From contig JAWCLH010000016.1 in assembly GCA_038851035.1 (NCBI GenBank), forward strand, positions 1 through 57,992: DNA of 57,992 bases. The letters are read 5' to 3'. Shown here in pieces: positions 7,223 through 15,398 of the stretch. The translations under genes were made by a program, and so were the position numbers. Under the pieces are notes generated by a model. The model did no database searches and was not told the DNA's origin. It saw only the letters and a program-made list of their open reading frames with translations. Positions within the stretch are counted from its first letter, which is position 1. Every line of letters starts with the position of its first letter. The stretch comes from Thermoplasmata archaeon (GTDB lineage Archaea; Thermoplasmatota; DTKX01; VGTL01).

Positions 7223-9877
7223 ATGGACCTGGACCTCTTCGCCCCCGATTATAAAAAAGAGCAGAAGGCCCTCGAGAAAACCCAGGAGCTGCTGGCAAGG
7301 GCCTCAAAAGCGGAGGCGGAAAAGAGACCCAACGCTCCCGAGCTCTACATCGAGGCTCTGGAGTATCTAAACACGAAAAAAGAAATCATGCTCCAGCACA
7401 GGAACTCGTTCTCCGATTGCTTTCTGGAGATATTTTCTGCTCTCAGGAGGGCTGGGCGCAAAGATGAGGCCTTCCGTGCGCTCGAGGCCGCGGTTCAGGT
7501 TGCGCCCGAGCACGCCCCCGCATGGGCGGCGCTCGGTAGGGCCCTCCTTCAAGAGCAGAAGTTCGAGGATGCGGCGGGCTACCTTGACCGGGCGCTCGTG
7601 CTGTCCCCGCGGGACCCGGAAATCTGGCAGGCGAAGGGGGATGCCATGCGCGCCCTGATGGAGTATGGCGAGGCGCGCCTGTGCTACGCAAAGGCGCTGG
7701 AGCTCGACCCACTGGGGGTCGAGACCTATGACCTTCTTCTGGAGATTCGACCGAACGACACCGAGGTTCTTAGAGGAAAAGCTGTGGCACTGTCCCTTCT
7801 CAACAGGCACGGGGACGCCCTCGAGACCTTCAAGGAGGCGCTGGCGGCCTCGCCCGGGGACCCTGCCACGCTAACGGAAATGGGGAGGGCTCTCGCCCGC
7901 GCCGGAAGACGCGACGAGGCCCTCCCCTACTTTGACAGAGCGCTGGAGAGCAGCCCGGCCTATAAAGCGGCGGCGATCGCAAAGGGTCTCGTGCTGATTG
8001 AAATGGGGAGGAGAGAAGAGGCCCTGAAGAGCTTAGAAGCAGTCCTAAGGATCGACCCATTGGACAGGGCCGCGCTGGAGGCCGCGGCCGATGCCCTCAT
8101 CGCACTCGAGCGGTACTCCGAAGCCCTGGACTACCTCGAGCGCGCGCTCGAGCTGGACCCCGGCCGCACCCAGCTCCTCCTCAAGAAGGGCTCGGCCTTC
8201 GAGCAACTCGGGAGACACCGAGAGGCGGTTAAGGTCTATGAAGACGCAATAGCATCAAGTCCCGGGGAAGCGCAGGGATGGGCGGGAAAGGGCAGATGCC
8301 TCCTCTCGCTCGGGCGGGCCGAGGAATCACTGAAGTACCTCGAGAAGGCTCTGGAGCTAGACCCCCGGAATCCACACATCGGTCTATGGAAGGGTAGAGC
8401 CCTGTGCACCCTCGGAAGACACGCCGAGGCACTAGCGGCCTACGATATCGTTTTGGAGACCGCCCCCGAGCTTGTAGATGCCATCCAGGGCAGAGCCGAG
8501 GTGCTCTGCGCGCTGGGGAGAATTGATGAGGCCATCAGGGCATTCAACAGAGCGGGGGAGCTCGCGCCCGATATCGCGGCGGTCTGGGTGGGGAGGGCGA
8601 GGTGCTCGCTCCTGAAGGAGAGGTTCGATGAGGCCATAGCGTTTCTCGACCGCGCTCTCGCGATAGAACCCGGTGCGATCGAGGCTGCTTCGCTCCGGGA
8701 GAGCGCGCGCGCGATGAAGGAGAAAATGGAGCTGGAGGGATACGCCCGGGAAATTCTCAAGTTCGAACAGAAGGCGGGAAGGATGCCAACCCGCGAGGAG
8801 GCGTTCAGGGACTGCCGCGTCCCCTTCGAGCTTCTCGACAGAGTGCTCAGCTACCTCGAGGCCCCGGAAGAGGTTGACCTGAAAAGGCTATCCCCCGCAG
8901 AGGAGGGAGAGCTAGGGGGCCTCGCCTCCGAGCTCATCAGGCGCATCCCCCCACACCAGCCCTTGCGACTCTCGGATGCCGTGAGGCTCCTCCCGGGAGT
9001 GAGCGTTCTGCAGGCGAAGAGGGTTCTCGGGTTCATCGAGAGCGTCCGGACGATGCCAGTGCAGCTCGAGACTCCCCTCCGGCCTGAGACCGAGGAGCGG
9101 AGCCGGGCCGGACTCCATTTGCCGGAGGAGGAGCGGAACCTGTTCGGTATCGTGCGGGGTCTCAACCTGCCCCTCTTGGAGGCGAGGAGGGTAGAGGAGG
9201 TTATTGCGAGGCTTAAGACCGGTGCTCCACTGTCGCCGCCCCCGCGGGTGGAGACCCCCGCTGGCGGGGAAGAGGTGCCAGAGAGCGAGTTGGAAACATC
9301 GCCCGATGTAAGGGCACCGGACAGAGCGGCTGAAAAAAGGGCGAGACGGGGAAGGAGGAGACAGGCCCAGGCTCCCGCATCACCCCCAGCAACAGAGGCA
9401 CCAGAGGAAGCAACGGGCAGCGGGAACGTGGAGCTCGCCCCCGGGGAGGGGGTGGGCGAAGTGCAGGGGACGGGTCCGGCCGGAAAAGAATGGGCGAGGG
9501 GGGAGGGTGGCGCGGCGGAAACCGAGGGAGGTGGTGGGGCAGGGCCCCCGGAGGAGGCACCTGGGGTCAAGCTTGAGGAAATCTCGGACAGCCTCAGGGA
9601 CATCGTGACGAGCATCGAGAGGAGAGAGACGAGGAGGGAGGAGGCGCAGAAAGCTGGGGAGAGGCAGGGGGGGAGAGCTAGGACATACTGCTCTATCTGT
9701 CATTCGATCATCGCAACGATTCACCACGGCTGCGGCGCCCATCTCTGCAGCCGATGCGTGATCGATTTCAACAAGGATAGGCGCGCTGAGAAAAACCTGT
9801 GCCCGAAATGCCTTAGGCCGATAGAGGCGGTGCCTCCCGCCCCAGGAGCGAGGGCGGCCTGGCGCGACACGCTCTGA
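7223..9877 (+). CDS. large TPR-repeat protein with C-terminal zinc-finger domain
   Basis: An 884-residue protein. Residues about 70-500 hold a dozen or more tetratricopeptide repeats, seen as recurring ALELDP, GR..EAL and KALELDPR units. A helical middle region follows, then a low-complexity Glu/Gly/Ala/Pro linker (about 660-790). A C-terminal zinc finger resembles a RING or B-box: YCSICHS, a CGAHLCSRC segment and CPKCLRP. TPR arrays bind peptides or other proteins, so this is a probable cytoplasmic scaffold; partners are unknown. TATTTATATCAG-like DNA near 7180-7190 is the promoter, with ATG at 7223. The DUF763 gene follows 17 bases after the stop and is probably co-transcribed. Confidence 0.85.
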   Translation: MDLDLFAPDYKKEQKALEKTQELLARASKAEAEKRPNAPELYIEALEYLNTKKEIMLQHRNSFSDCFLEIFSALRRAGRKDEAFRALEAAVQVAPEHAPAWAALGRALLQEQKFEDAAGYLDRALVLSPRDPEIWQAKGDAMRALMEYGEARLCYAKALELDPLGVETYDLLLEIRPNDTEVLRGKAVALSLLNRHGDALETFKEALAASPGDPATLTEMGRALARAGRRDEALPYFDRALESSPAYKAAAIAKGLVLIEMGRREEALKSLEAVLRIDPLDRAALEAAADALIALERYSEALDYLERALELDPGRTQLLLKKGSAFEQLGRHREAVKVYEDAIASSPGEAQGWAGKGRCLLSLGRAEESLKYLEKALELDPRNPHIGLWKGRALCTLGRHAEALAAYDIVLETAPELVDAIQGRAEVLCALGRIDEAIRAFNRAGELAPDIAAVWVGRARCSLLKERFDEAIAFLDRALAIEPGAIEAASLRESARAMKEKMELEGYAREILKFEQKAGRMPTREEAFRDCRVPFELLDRVLSYLEAPEEVDLKRLSPAEEGELGGLASELIRRIPPHQPLRLSDAVRLLPGVSVLQAKRVLGFIESVRTMPVQLETPLRPETEERSRAGLHLPEEERNLFGIVRGLNLPLLEARRVEEVIARLKTGAPLSPPPRVETPAGGEEVPESELETSPDVRAPDRAAEKRARRGRRRQAQAPASPPATEAPEEATGSGNVELAPGEGVGEVQGTGPAGKEWARGEGGAAETEGGGGAGPPEEAPGVKLEEISDSLRDIVTSIERRETRREEAQKAGERQGGRARTYCSICHSIIATIHHGCGAHLCSRCVIDFNKDRRAEKNLCPKCLRPIEAVPPAPGARAAWRDTL

Positions 9878-9893
9878 AATCGAAGGAGGGATA

Positions 9894-11060
9894 ATGCTTC
9901 GAACGGGCGTGGCTGAGCTGCCTCTCCACGAGGGCCGGGCTCCCCCCTGGCTTTTCAAACGTATGGTCCGCCTCGCGGGTGCGATCTCGGCGGTGATAGT
10001 AGAAGAGAAAGGGTGCGATGAGCTCCTCAGGCGAATCTCCCACCCATACTGGTTCCAGGCCTTCTCGTGCGTTCTTGGCTTCGACTGGCACAGCTCCGGG
10101 ACGACAACGGTGACGATGGGTGCGCTGAAGGAGGCTCTCAAGAGGGAGGAGCTGGGGGTCAGCGTTGTGGGCGGAAAGGGCGCGCTTTCGCGCGCTCTCC
10201 CCTCCGAGCTAGAGGAGCTCGGGAGGAGGTGGGGGTTTGGAGAGGAGGATGTGGCGAGGCTCACCCGCTCGAGCAGGATGTGCGCGAAGGTCGATACCAG
10301 CGCCATCCAGGACGGTCACCAGATATACCATCACACGATGCTCGTGAGCGATAAGGGGAAATGGGCCGTCGTCCAGCAGGGGATGGATGAGAGCTCCGGG
10401 TACGCAAGGCGCTATCACTGGCTATCCGAGAATGTGAGGGATTTTGTAAGCGACTCCGGCGAATTCATCGCAGGAGCTATAAAAAAGAGGGATGGAGAGG
10501 TGCTCGACCTAACAGCACCCGCGAGCGAGGAGTGCAGGAAAATCACTCTGGACCTCGTGGCTGAGGGGCCACGGAGACTTCAGGACATGGTGCGTGTCCT
10601 GCCCGACTCCACACGGCCCTTTGGGGTGGCGGGGACCGCTTCTAAGGTAGGGCTGAGGCGCGCTGGCCAGGCCTTTCTGGAGGACTTTGGCGGAGGGGCC
10701 CCGGGCAGGGTTGTGACGTTGAGAATGCCCCGGGGAATTAACTGGGATGTCCTCAGGAAGGCGTATGAGTTCAGGCCCTGCAACTATGAAGACTTCCTCG
10801 GGCTCAGAGGTGTGGGCCCTGCGACAGTGCGCGCCCTCGCCCTGATTTCAGAAGTGGTCTATGGTGCCCCTCCGAGCTGGAAAGACCCCGTGAAGTTTTC
10901 CTTCGCCGTGGGGGGAAAGGATGGGGTGCCTTTCCCCGTCGATAGGGCGGCGATGGACCGCTCTACGGAGCTCCTGAGGGAGGCTCTTGAGGCCGCCAGG
11001 GGGATCGATGGAAGGGAGAGGCTGGATGCGATCCGGAGGCTTCGAAGGATTGTCCCTTAG
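9894..11060 (+). CDS. DUF763 family protein
   Basis: A 388-residue protein matching the archaeal/thermophile DUF763 family. It begins with RTGVAELPLHEGRAPPWLF and carries the family core DTSAIQDGHQIYHHTML near residues 127-143, then KWAVVQQGMDE and ARRYHW. FLGLRGVGPATVRALALI near residues 299-316 is a helix-hairpin-helix-like segment, which suggests nucleic acid binding. The family's biochemical role is not established to my knowledge. It lies 17 bases after the TPR gene with a GGAGG site before ATG 9894, and endonuclease III follows. A link to DNA repair is inference from the hairpin and the neighbour. Confidence 0.85.
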   Translation: MLRTGVAELPLHEGRAPPWLFKRMVRLAGAISAVIVEEKGCDELLRRISHPYWFQAFSCVLGFDWHSSGTTTVTMGALKEALKREELGVSVVGGKGALSRALPSELEELGRRWGFGEEDVARLTRSSRMCAKVDTSAIQDGHQIYHHTMLVSDKGKWAVVQQGMDESSGYARRYHWLSENVRDFVSDSGEFIAGAIKKRDGEVLDLTAPASEECRKITLDLVAEGPRRLQDMVRVLPDSTRPFGVAGTASKVGLRRAGQAFLEDFGGGAPGRVVTLRMPRGINWDVLRKAYEFRPCNYEDFLGLRGVGPATVRALALISEVVYGAPPSWKDPVKFSFAVGGKDGVPFPVDRAAMDRSTELLREALEAARGIDGRERLDAIRRLRRIVP

Positions 11061-11078
11061 GCCGCGGGCTCACGCATC

Positions 11079-11102
11079 CGCAGATATTGACGCAGATATT
11101 GA
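11079..11102. repeat. tandem 12-bp repeat, two copies
   Basis: CGCAGATATTGA occurs twice in perfect tandem between the DUF763 gene and nth. A third, imperfect match (GCAGATATTGAA) lies upstream of the phosphofructokinase gene near 19547. It could be an operator or chance. Confidence 0.5.
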
Positions 11103-11201
11103 ATTTCACTCGGAATATTCAATGGTTGCCACACGTGGTCCTCCTCCCTCGCGGCGGCAATGAAAAGCTTGTTATAATCGATATCCCTCAGGCCGTTTGG
11201 A

Positions 11202-11924
11202 ATGAGGAACGGAGGTTGCGCGCGGCCCGCCACGGTCCTCCGGCTCCTCAGGCGCAGGTACCCTGAGGCACGGCTGGAGCCCGCCGACCCTTTCCAAACC
11301 CTGATAGCGACAGTCCTCTCCCAGAGAACGAGGGAGGAGAACACCGCCATCGCCTCCCGCAGGCTTTTCGAGCGCTTCCCCGACGCCCCCTCGCTGGCCT
11401 CGGCCCCCGTGGAGGAGGTCGAGCGTCTCATCAAGCCCTGCGGATTCTACAGGATGAAAGCCAATACAATCGTGCGCATCGCCAGAGAGCTCGTGGAGAG
11501 GCACGGGGGTTGGGTTCCGCGATGCCGTGAGGAGCTTCTAAAGCTCCCTGGCGTGGGCCGGAAGACCGCCAACTGCGTTCTCGTCTATGCCTTCGGCATC
11601 CCCGCAATACCCGTGGACACGCACGTCCACAGAATATCCAACAGGCTCGGCTGGGTCAGGACGATAACGCCGGAGGAAACCGAGAGGGAGCTCGAGCGCC
11701 TCATCCCCAGAAATCAATGGCTCGACATCAACGAGCTATTCGTACTCTTCGGTAGGGAGCTCTGCAGGCCCTTGGGCCCCAGATGCGCTGAGTGCCCCAT
11801 CCGGGACTGCCCGTCAAGGGGCAGGCTGGCGGAGGGGAGGAGGCGCGGGAGGGCCTCGGCCCCCGGGCTCGCCGGGACGGTGCTGGGCGAGGTGGGGAGG
11901 CTGGCAGGCACCGGCCCCCGATAG
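11202..11924 (+). CDS. nth: endonuclease III (DNA glycosylase/AP lyase)
   Basis: A 240-residue base-excision-repair enzyme that removes oxidised pyrimidines and nicks abasic sites. The helix-hairpin-helix LPGVGRKTANCVL near residues 114-126 carries the catalytic Lys, and VDTHVHR near 139-145 the catalytic Asp. The iron-sulfur loop reads CRPLGPRCAECPIRDC. Its spacing is C-x6-C-x2-C-x4-C, one residue shorter in the last gap than the usual C-x6-C-x2-C-x5-C. A basic tail of about 40 residues extends past the cluster. A TTATAATCG promoter-like element lies about 25 bases before ATG 11202. Confidence 0.92.
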   Translation: MRNGGCARPATVLRLLRRRYPEARLEPADPFQTLIATVLSQRTREENTAIASRRLFERFPDAPSLASAPVEEVERLIKPCGFYRMKANTIVRIARELVERHGGWVPRCREELLKLPGVGRKTANCVLVYAFGIPAIPVDTHVHRISNRLGWVRTITPEETERELERLIPRNQWLDINELFVLFGRELCRPLGPRCAECPIRDCPSRGRLAEGRRRGRASAPGLAGTVLGEVGRLAGTGPR

Positions 11925-12034
11925 CCCCGGTAGGGGTTCGCGCGGTCCAGCCGGGAAAGTCGGAAAGGCCCCTCGTCGAAGGAGCGCCACTGGCCCGGGC
12001 AAAGACTATCTAGTGCGAGGGGAATTCAGGTCGC

Positions 12035-13342
12035 ATGGTAACGAGGCCTAGAAGGAGCGCGGACCTGCTCATCGTCAACGCCTCCGAGCTTGTGACCCTC
12101 GCTGGCCCCGCGAGGCCTAGGCGCGGGAGGGAGATGGAGGAGCTCGGGATAATCAAAGACGGCGCCCTCGCGATTCGGGGCGGAAGGGTCGTCGCCGCCG
12201 GCCCGACATCCGAAGTCAGGGCCTGTTTCTGTCAGAGAAGGGGTAGGCCGCTGGATGCATCCGGAAAGACAGTGATTCCCGGTCTCGTGGACCCCCACAC
12301 CCACCCCGTTTTCGCTGGGTCGAGGGAGGGGGATCTCATCATGAAGCTCGAGGGCAGGAGCTATCTAGACATTCTAAAGGCGGGAGGGGGGATAATGAGC
12401 ACCGTCAGGGCCACGCGGGCGGCGACGGAAGGGGAGCTCCTCGACGCCCTCCTCCAGAGGCTCGACAGGGCCCTCCTGCATGGCACAACCACAATCGAGG
12501 CCAAGTCGGGCTACGGCTTGGACGTCCCCACCGAGCTCCGCCTACTGAGAGTGTTGCGGGCCGCGGGGCGGAGGCACCCCATAACAATCGTTCCGACCTT
12601 CATGGGTGCCCACGCCCTCCCGCCGGAGTTCAGCGGGAGGCCTCATGAGTACATCGACCACCTCATACGCGAGGCCCTCCCAGAGATCGCGAGGCACCGT
12701 CTCGCGGAGTACTGCGACGTCTTCTGCGAGGAGGGCGTGTTCACGGTCGAGCAGAGCCGGAGGCTCCTTCTGGCGGCGAAGAGACTCGGTCTCTGGCCCC
12801 GAATTCACGCCGACGAGCTAGCCCGGACCGGAGGGGCTGAGCTCGCCGCGGAACTCGGGGCCGCCTCGGCAGACCACTTGCTCAGGTCCTCACAAGAGGG
12901 ACTGAAGGAAATGGCGGAGGCGGGAGTTGTGGGCGTCCTCCTTCCCGCGACGGTTCTTTCATTGATGAGCCGGGAGTACCCCGACGCAAGGGGCATGGTC
13001 TCCCTCGGCATCCCCCTTGCACTGGCCACGGACCTCAACCCCAATTGTATGACCGAGTCCATGCCATTCGTCATCGCACTATCTTGCTACTGCATGAGAA
13101 TGAAGCCTTCGGAGGCCCTGACCGCCTCCACAATTAACGCAGCATACGCCATTGGCAGGGGCGCGGAACTCGGGAGCCTTGAGCCCGGAAAGAGGGCTGA
13201 TGCTGTCATCCTTGACGCCCCGAACTACATCCACATCGCCTACCACTTTGGCGTCAACATCGTTGACACGGTCCTCAAGGGCGGCAGGGTGGTCATCCGG
13301 GGAGGAAGGCCTGTCTGGAAAAGGCGCAGCCGCGGTCCTTAG
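12035..13342 (+). CDS. hutI: imidazolonepropionase
   Basis: A 435-residue amidohydrolase that opens 4-imidazolone-5-propionate to N-formimino-glutamate in histidine degradation. The metal site DPHTHPVFAGSREGD lies near residues 87-101. TTIEAKSGYGLD near 151-162, PTFMGAHALP near 187-196, HADE near 258-261 and TDLNPN near 329-334 all match the family. Length fits. No other hut genes are in the window, so the pathway may be scattered or the enzyme may act alone. The next gene, an acyl-CoA dehydrogenase, has its own promoter. The start is ATG 12035. Confidence 0.94.
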   Translation: MVTRPRRSADLLIVNASELVTLAGPARPRRGREMEELGIIKDGALAIRGGRVVAAGPTSEVRACFCQRRGRPLDASGKTVIPGLVDPHTHPVFAGSREGDLIMKLEGRSYLDILKAGGGIMSTVRATRAATEGELLDALLQRLDRALLHGTTTIEAKSGYGLDVPTELRLLRVLRAAGRRHPITIVPTFMGAHALPPEFSGRPHEYIDHLIREALPEIARHRLAEYCDVFCEEGVFTVEQSRRLLLAAKRLGLWPRIHADELARTGGAELAAELGAASADHLLRSSQEGLKEMAEAGVVGVLLPATVLSLMSREYPDARGMVSLGIPLALATDLNPNCMTESMPFVIALSCYCMRMKPSEALTASTINAAYAIGRGAELGSLEPGKRADAVILDAPNYIHIAYHFGVNIVDTVLKGGRVVIRGGRPVWKRRSRGP

Positions 13343-13523
13343 GGGTAGAACAGGCTCCGGCGGACATCCGTCTGAGCGCCCTGAATCGGTCACGCCTGTG
13401 CCCCGAATTGGGGAGGCGTTGGAACGCGGCTGGGCAGACTGGAGAAGTGAATGGAGGTCCGCGGCTCCCCACGCGACCAAAGCTTTAATGCCCCATCTCG
13501 AATTCAGCGTGGGAGTGCCGCGG

Positions 13524-14669
13524 ATGGACTTCAAGCTGACGCCGGAGCAGGAGGAGTTCAGGCATAGGGCGCGCGAGTTTGCGGAGAGGGAACTTGCGCC
13601 TGGGGCATCTTCAAGGAACAGGACTTCCGAGTTCCCAGCCCAACTGCTCAGGAGGCTCGGAGCGGCCGGCCTAATGGGTGTTATGGTAGCGCCTGAATAC
13701 GGTGGAGCTGGCCGGGACTGCGTCTCGTATGTACTGGCGATCGAAGAGCTCTCGAGGGTGTGTGCCTCAACCGGCGTCATCGTCTCAGTAAACAACTCCC
13801 TAGTCTGCTTCCCCATAGAGCATTTCGGCTCGGAGGGGACGAAGTCCAAGTTCTTACCCCCGCTGACCTCGGGCGAGAGGGTCGGGGCCTTCTGCCTCAC
13901 CGAGCCCGGCGCAGGGACCGACGCCGCCGCACAACAGACGACGGCGGTCAGGAAAGGGGACGAGTATGTGCTCGACGGGACGAAGATATTCATCACCAAC
14001 GGCTCCCACGCGGGTTCCTTTGTGGTCTTCGCCATGACCGACAAAACAAAGGGCCACAGGGGCATCAGCGCCTTCGCCGTTCAGAAAGAGGCACCGGGAA
14101 TACGGTCCGGCCAGCTGGAGCACAAGATGGGCATCAATGCCTCCGGAACGTCTGAGATTCTGCTCGAGGGCTGCCGCGTCCCAGCCTCAGATAGGCTCGG
14201 CGCTGAGGGCGAGGGCTTCAAAATCGCCATGATGACCCTGGACGGCGGAAGAATCGGCATCGCCGCTCAAGCTGTGGGCATAGCCCGGGCTGCGCTCGAG
14301 GCCTCAATAGAGCACCTCCGCCGGAACCCTGAGAAGGGGAGGTCCCAGGCGCTCCAGCACGCGGTGGCAGAGGTGGCGACGGAGCTCGAAGCCGCCCGAC
14401 TGACCGCTCTGAGGGCCGCGTTCACGAAGGACCTGGCGGAAAAGGACCATTCACTCAGGTATTCCAAGGAGGCTGCGATCGCGAAGCTTGTTTGCGCAGA
14501 GGTCGCGGTGAAAGCTGCAACAACCGCCGTTAGAATTATAGGGCCCGCTGGAACAGCTTCATCCTCTATCGCAGAGAGGCTTTTCAGGGACGCAAAAATA
14601 ACGGAGATCTATGAGGGTACCTCAGAGGTCCAGAAGATGGTGATAGCGGCCTCGCTCGGGCTGAAGTAG
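13524..14669 (+). CDS. acyl-CoA dehydrogenase
   Basis: A 381-residue FAD enzyme of beta-oxidation or branched-chain amino acid breakdown. It begins MDFKLTPEQEEFR, the usual N-terminus. CLTEPGAGTDA near residues 125-135 and IFITNG near 155-160 are flavin and substrate contacts. EIYEGTSEVQ near residue 365 places the catalytic Glu as in short-chain and branched-chain members. The open frame extends upstream to 13152, but that part overlaps hutI. ATG 13524 is preceded by a CTTTAATGCC TATA-like element about 35 bases away. An electron-transfer flavoprotein partner is not in the window. Confidence 0.93.
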   Translation: MDFKLTPEQEEFRHRAREFAERELAPGASSRNRTSEFPAQLLRRLGAAGLMGVMVAPEYGGAGRDCVSYVLAIEELSRVCASTGVIVSVNNSLVCFPIEHFGSEGTKSKFLPPLTSGERVGAFCLTEPGAGTDAAAQQTTAVRKGDEYVLDGTKIFITNGSHAGSFVVFAMTDKTKGHRGISAFAVQKEAPGIRSGQLEHKMGINASGTSEILLEGCRVPASDRLGAEGEGFKIAMMTLDGGRIGIAAQAVGIARAALEASIEHLRRNPEKGRSQALQHAVAEVATELEAARLTALRAAFTKDLAEKDHSLRYSKEAAIAKLVCAEVAVKAATTAVRIIGPAGTASSSIAERLFRDAKITEIYEGTSEVQKMVIAASLGLK

Positions 14670-14685
14670 GGAGCTGGCTTTACCC

Positions 14686-15150
14686 ATGACCGGCAACGCG
14701 GAGCGCAGGGAAAGCGGGGAGAGGGAGGCCAGCGGGCCCGTAGCTCCTGGAGTCCGCTCGAGGGTCCCAGCGAAGGGCAATGGGGCTGAGAAAAAGGGTG
14801 GTGTAGACCGGCTCGGCGGACGGGGCCGGGGCCCGGCGGCCAAACGGGTGACCGGCTCCGGTGGGGCGGGGCCCCTACGGTTTTACAATTTCCCGTGCCC
14901 CGTATGCGGCAGCCTCGCGAGGCCCCTGGCGGTGCAGGGCGGGGTGCGCTGCAGCCTCTGCGGCGAGGATATCACGAGAGCAGTTCTCGGAATGGCTCGA
15001 GTTACTAGAATGAGCGGGGTGGGTGGGGGAGTCTTGGGCTTCGCCGCCTGCGGCCGCTGCGGGAGTCTGGTCATTGCGCGGAGGGAGCTCGACGAAGATG
15101 AGGGCGAGCATTGGCTCTGCACGAGGTGCGGGAGGCTCGTTTTCGTGTAG
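14686..15150 (+). CDS. zinc-ribbon protein of unknown function
   Basis: A 154-residue protein in two parts. Residues 1-62 are a Gly/Arg/Glu-rich low-complexity tail. The rest holds two zinc ribbons: FPCPVCGS with CSLCGED, and AACGRCGS with CTRCGRL. Such ribbons bind zinc and often nucleic acid or protein, and nothing more can be assigned. It lies 16 bases after the acyl-CoA dehydrogenase gene, so the two are probably co-transcribed. The true start could be further in, because the N-terminal tail shows no conservation that I recognise. Confidence 0.65.
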   Translation: MTGNAERRESGEREASGPVAPGVRSRVPAKGNGAEKKGGVDRLGGRGRGPAAKRVTGSGGAGPLRFYNFPCPVCGSLARPLAVQGGVRCSLCGEDITRAVLGMARVTRMSGVGGGVLGFAACGRCGSLVIARRELDEDEGEHWLCTRCGRLVFV

Positions 15151-15398
15151 CCGGTTGCGTAGCCCTCCTTGCCCCTCCACACCCCTCACCCCGGCCCCTC
15201 ATTAAAGCGCCCAGCGCTGGTGCTCTCTGAGTAATATCTAAGTATCCCGGTGCCTATAACAAATTACGGTGGTCTGGGCTGAGGAGAGGCGAGGCTGGCC
15301 GGCGCTCGGGCGCTGAGCGGACCTCCCCCTCTTCGGGCCACGAGACTGTCCGCCTACCCCCGCCCGTCGCTTCGTTTCTATTCTCCTACACTCAAACG

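Noticed and set aside
13079-14065. A 328-codon frame antisense to hutI and the acyl-CoA dehydrogenase
   Set aside because: Ser/Pro-rich composition typical of a shadow frame; both plus-strand genes are well supported.
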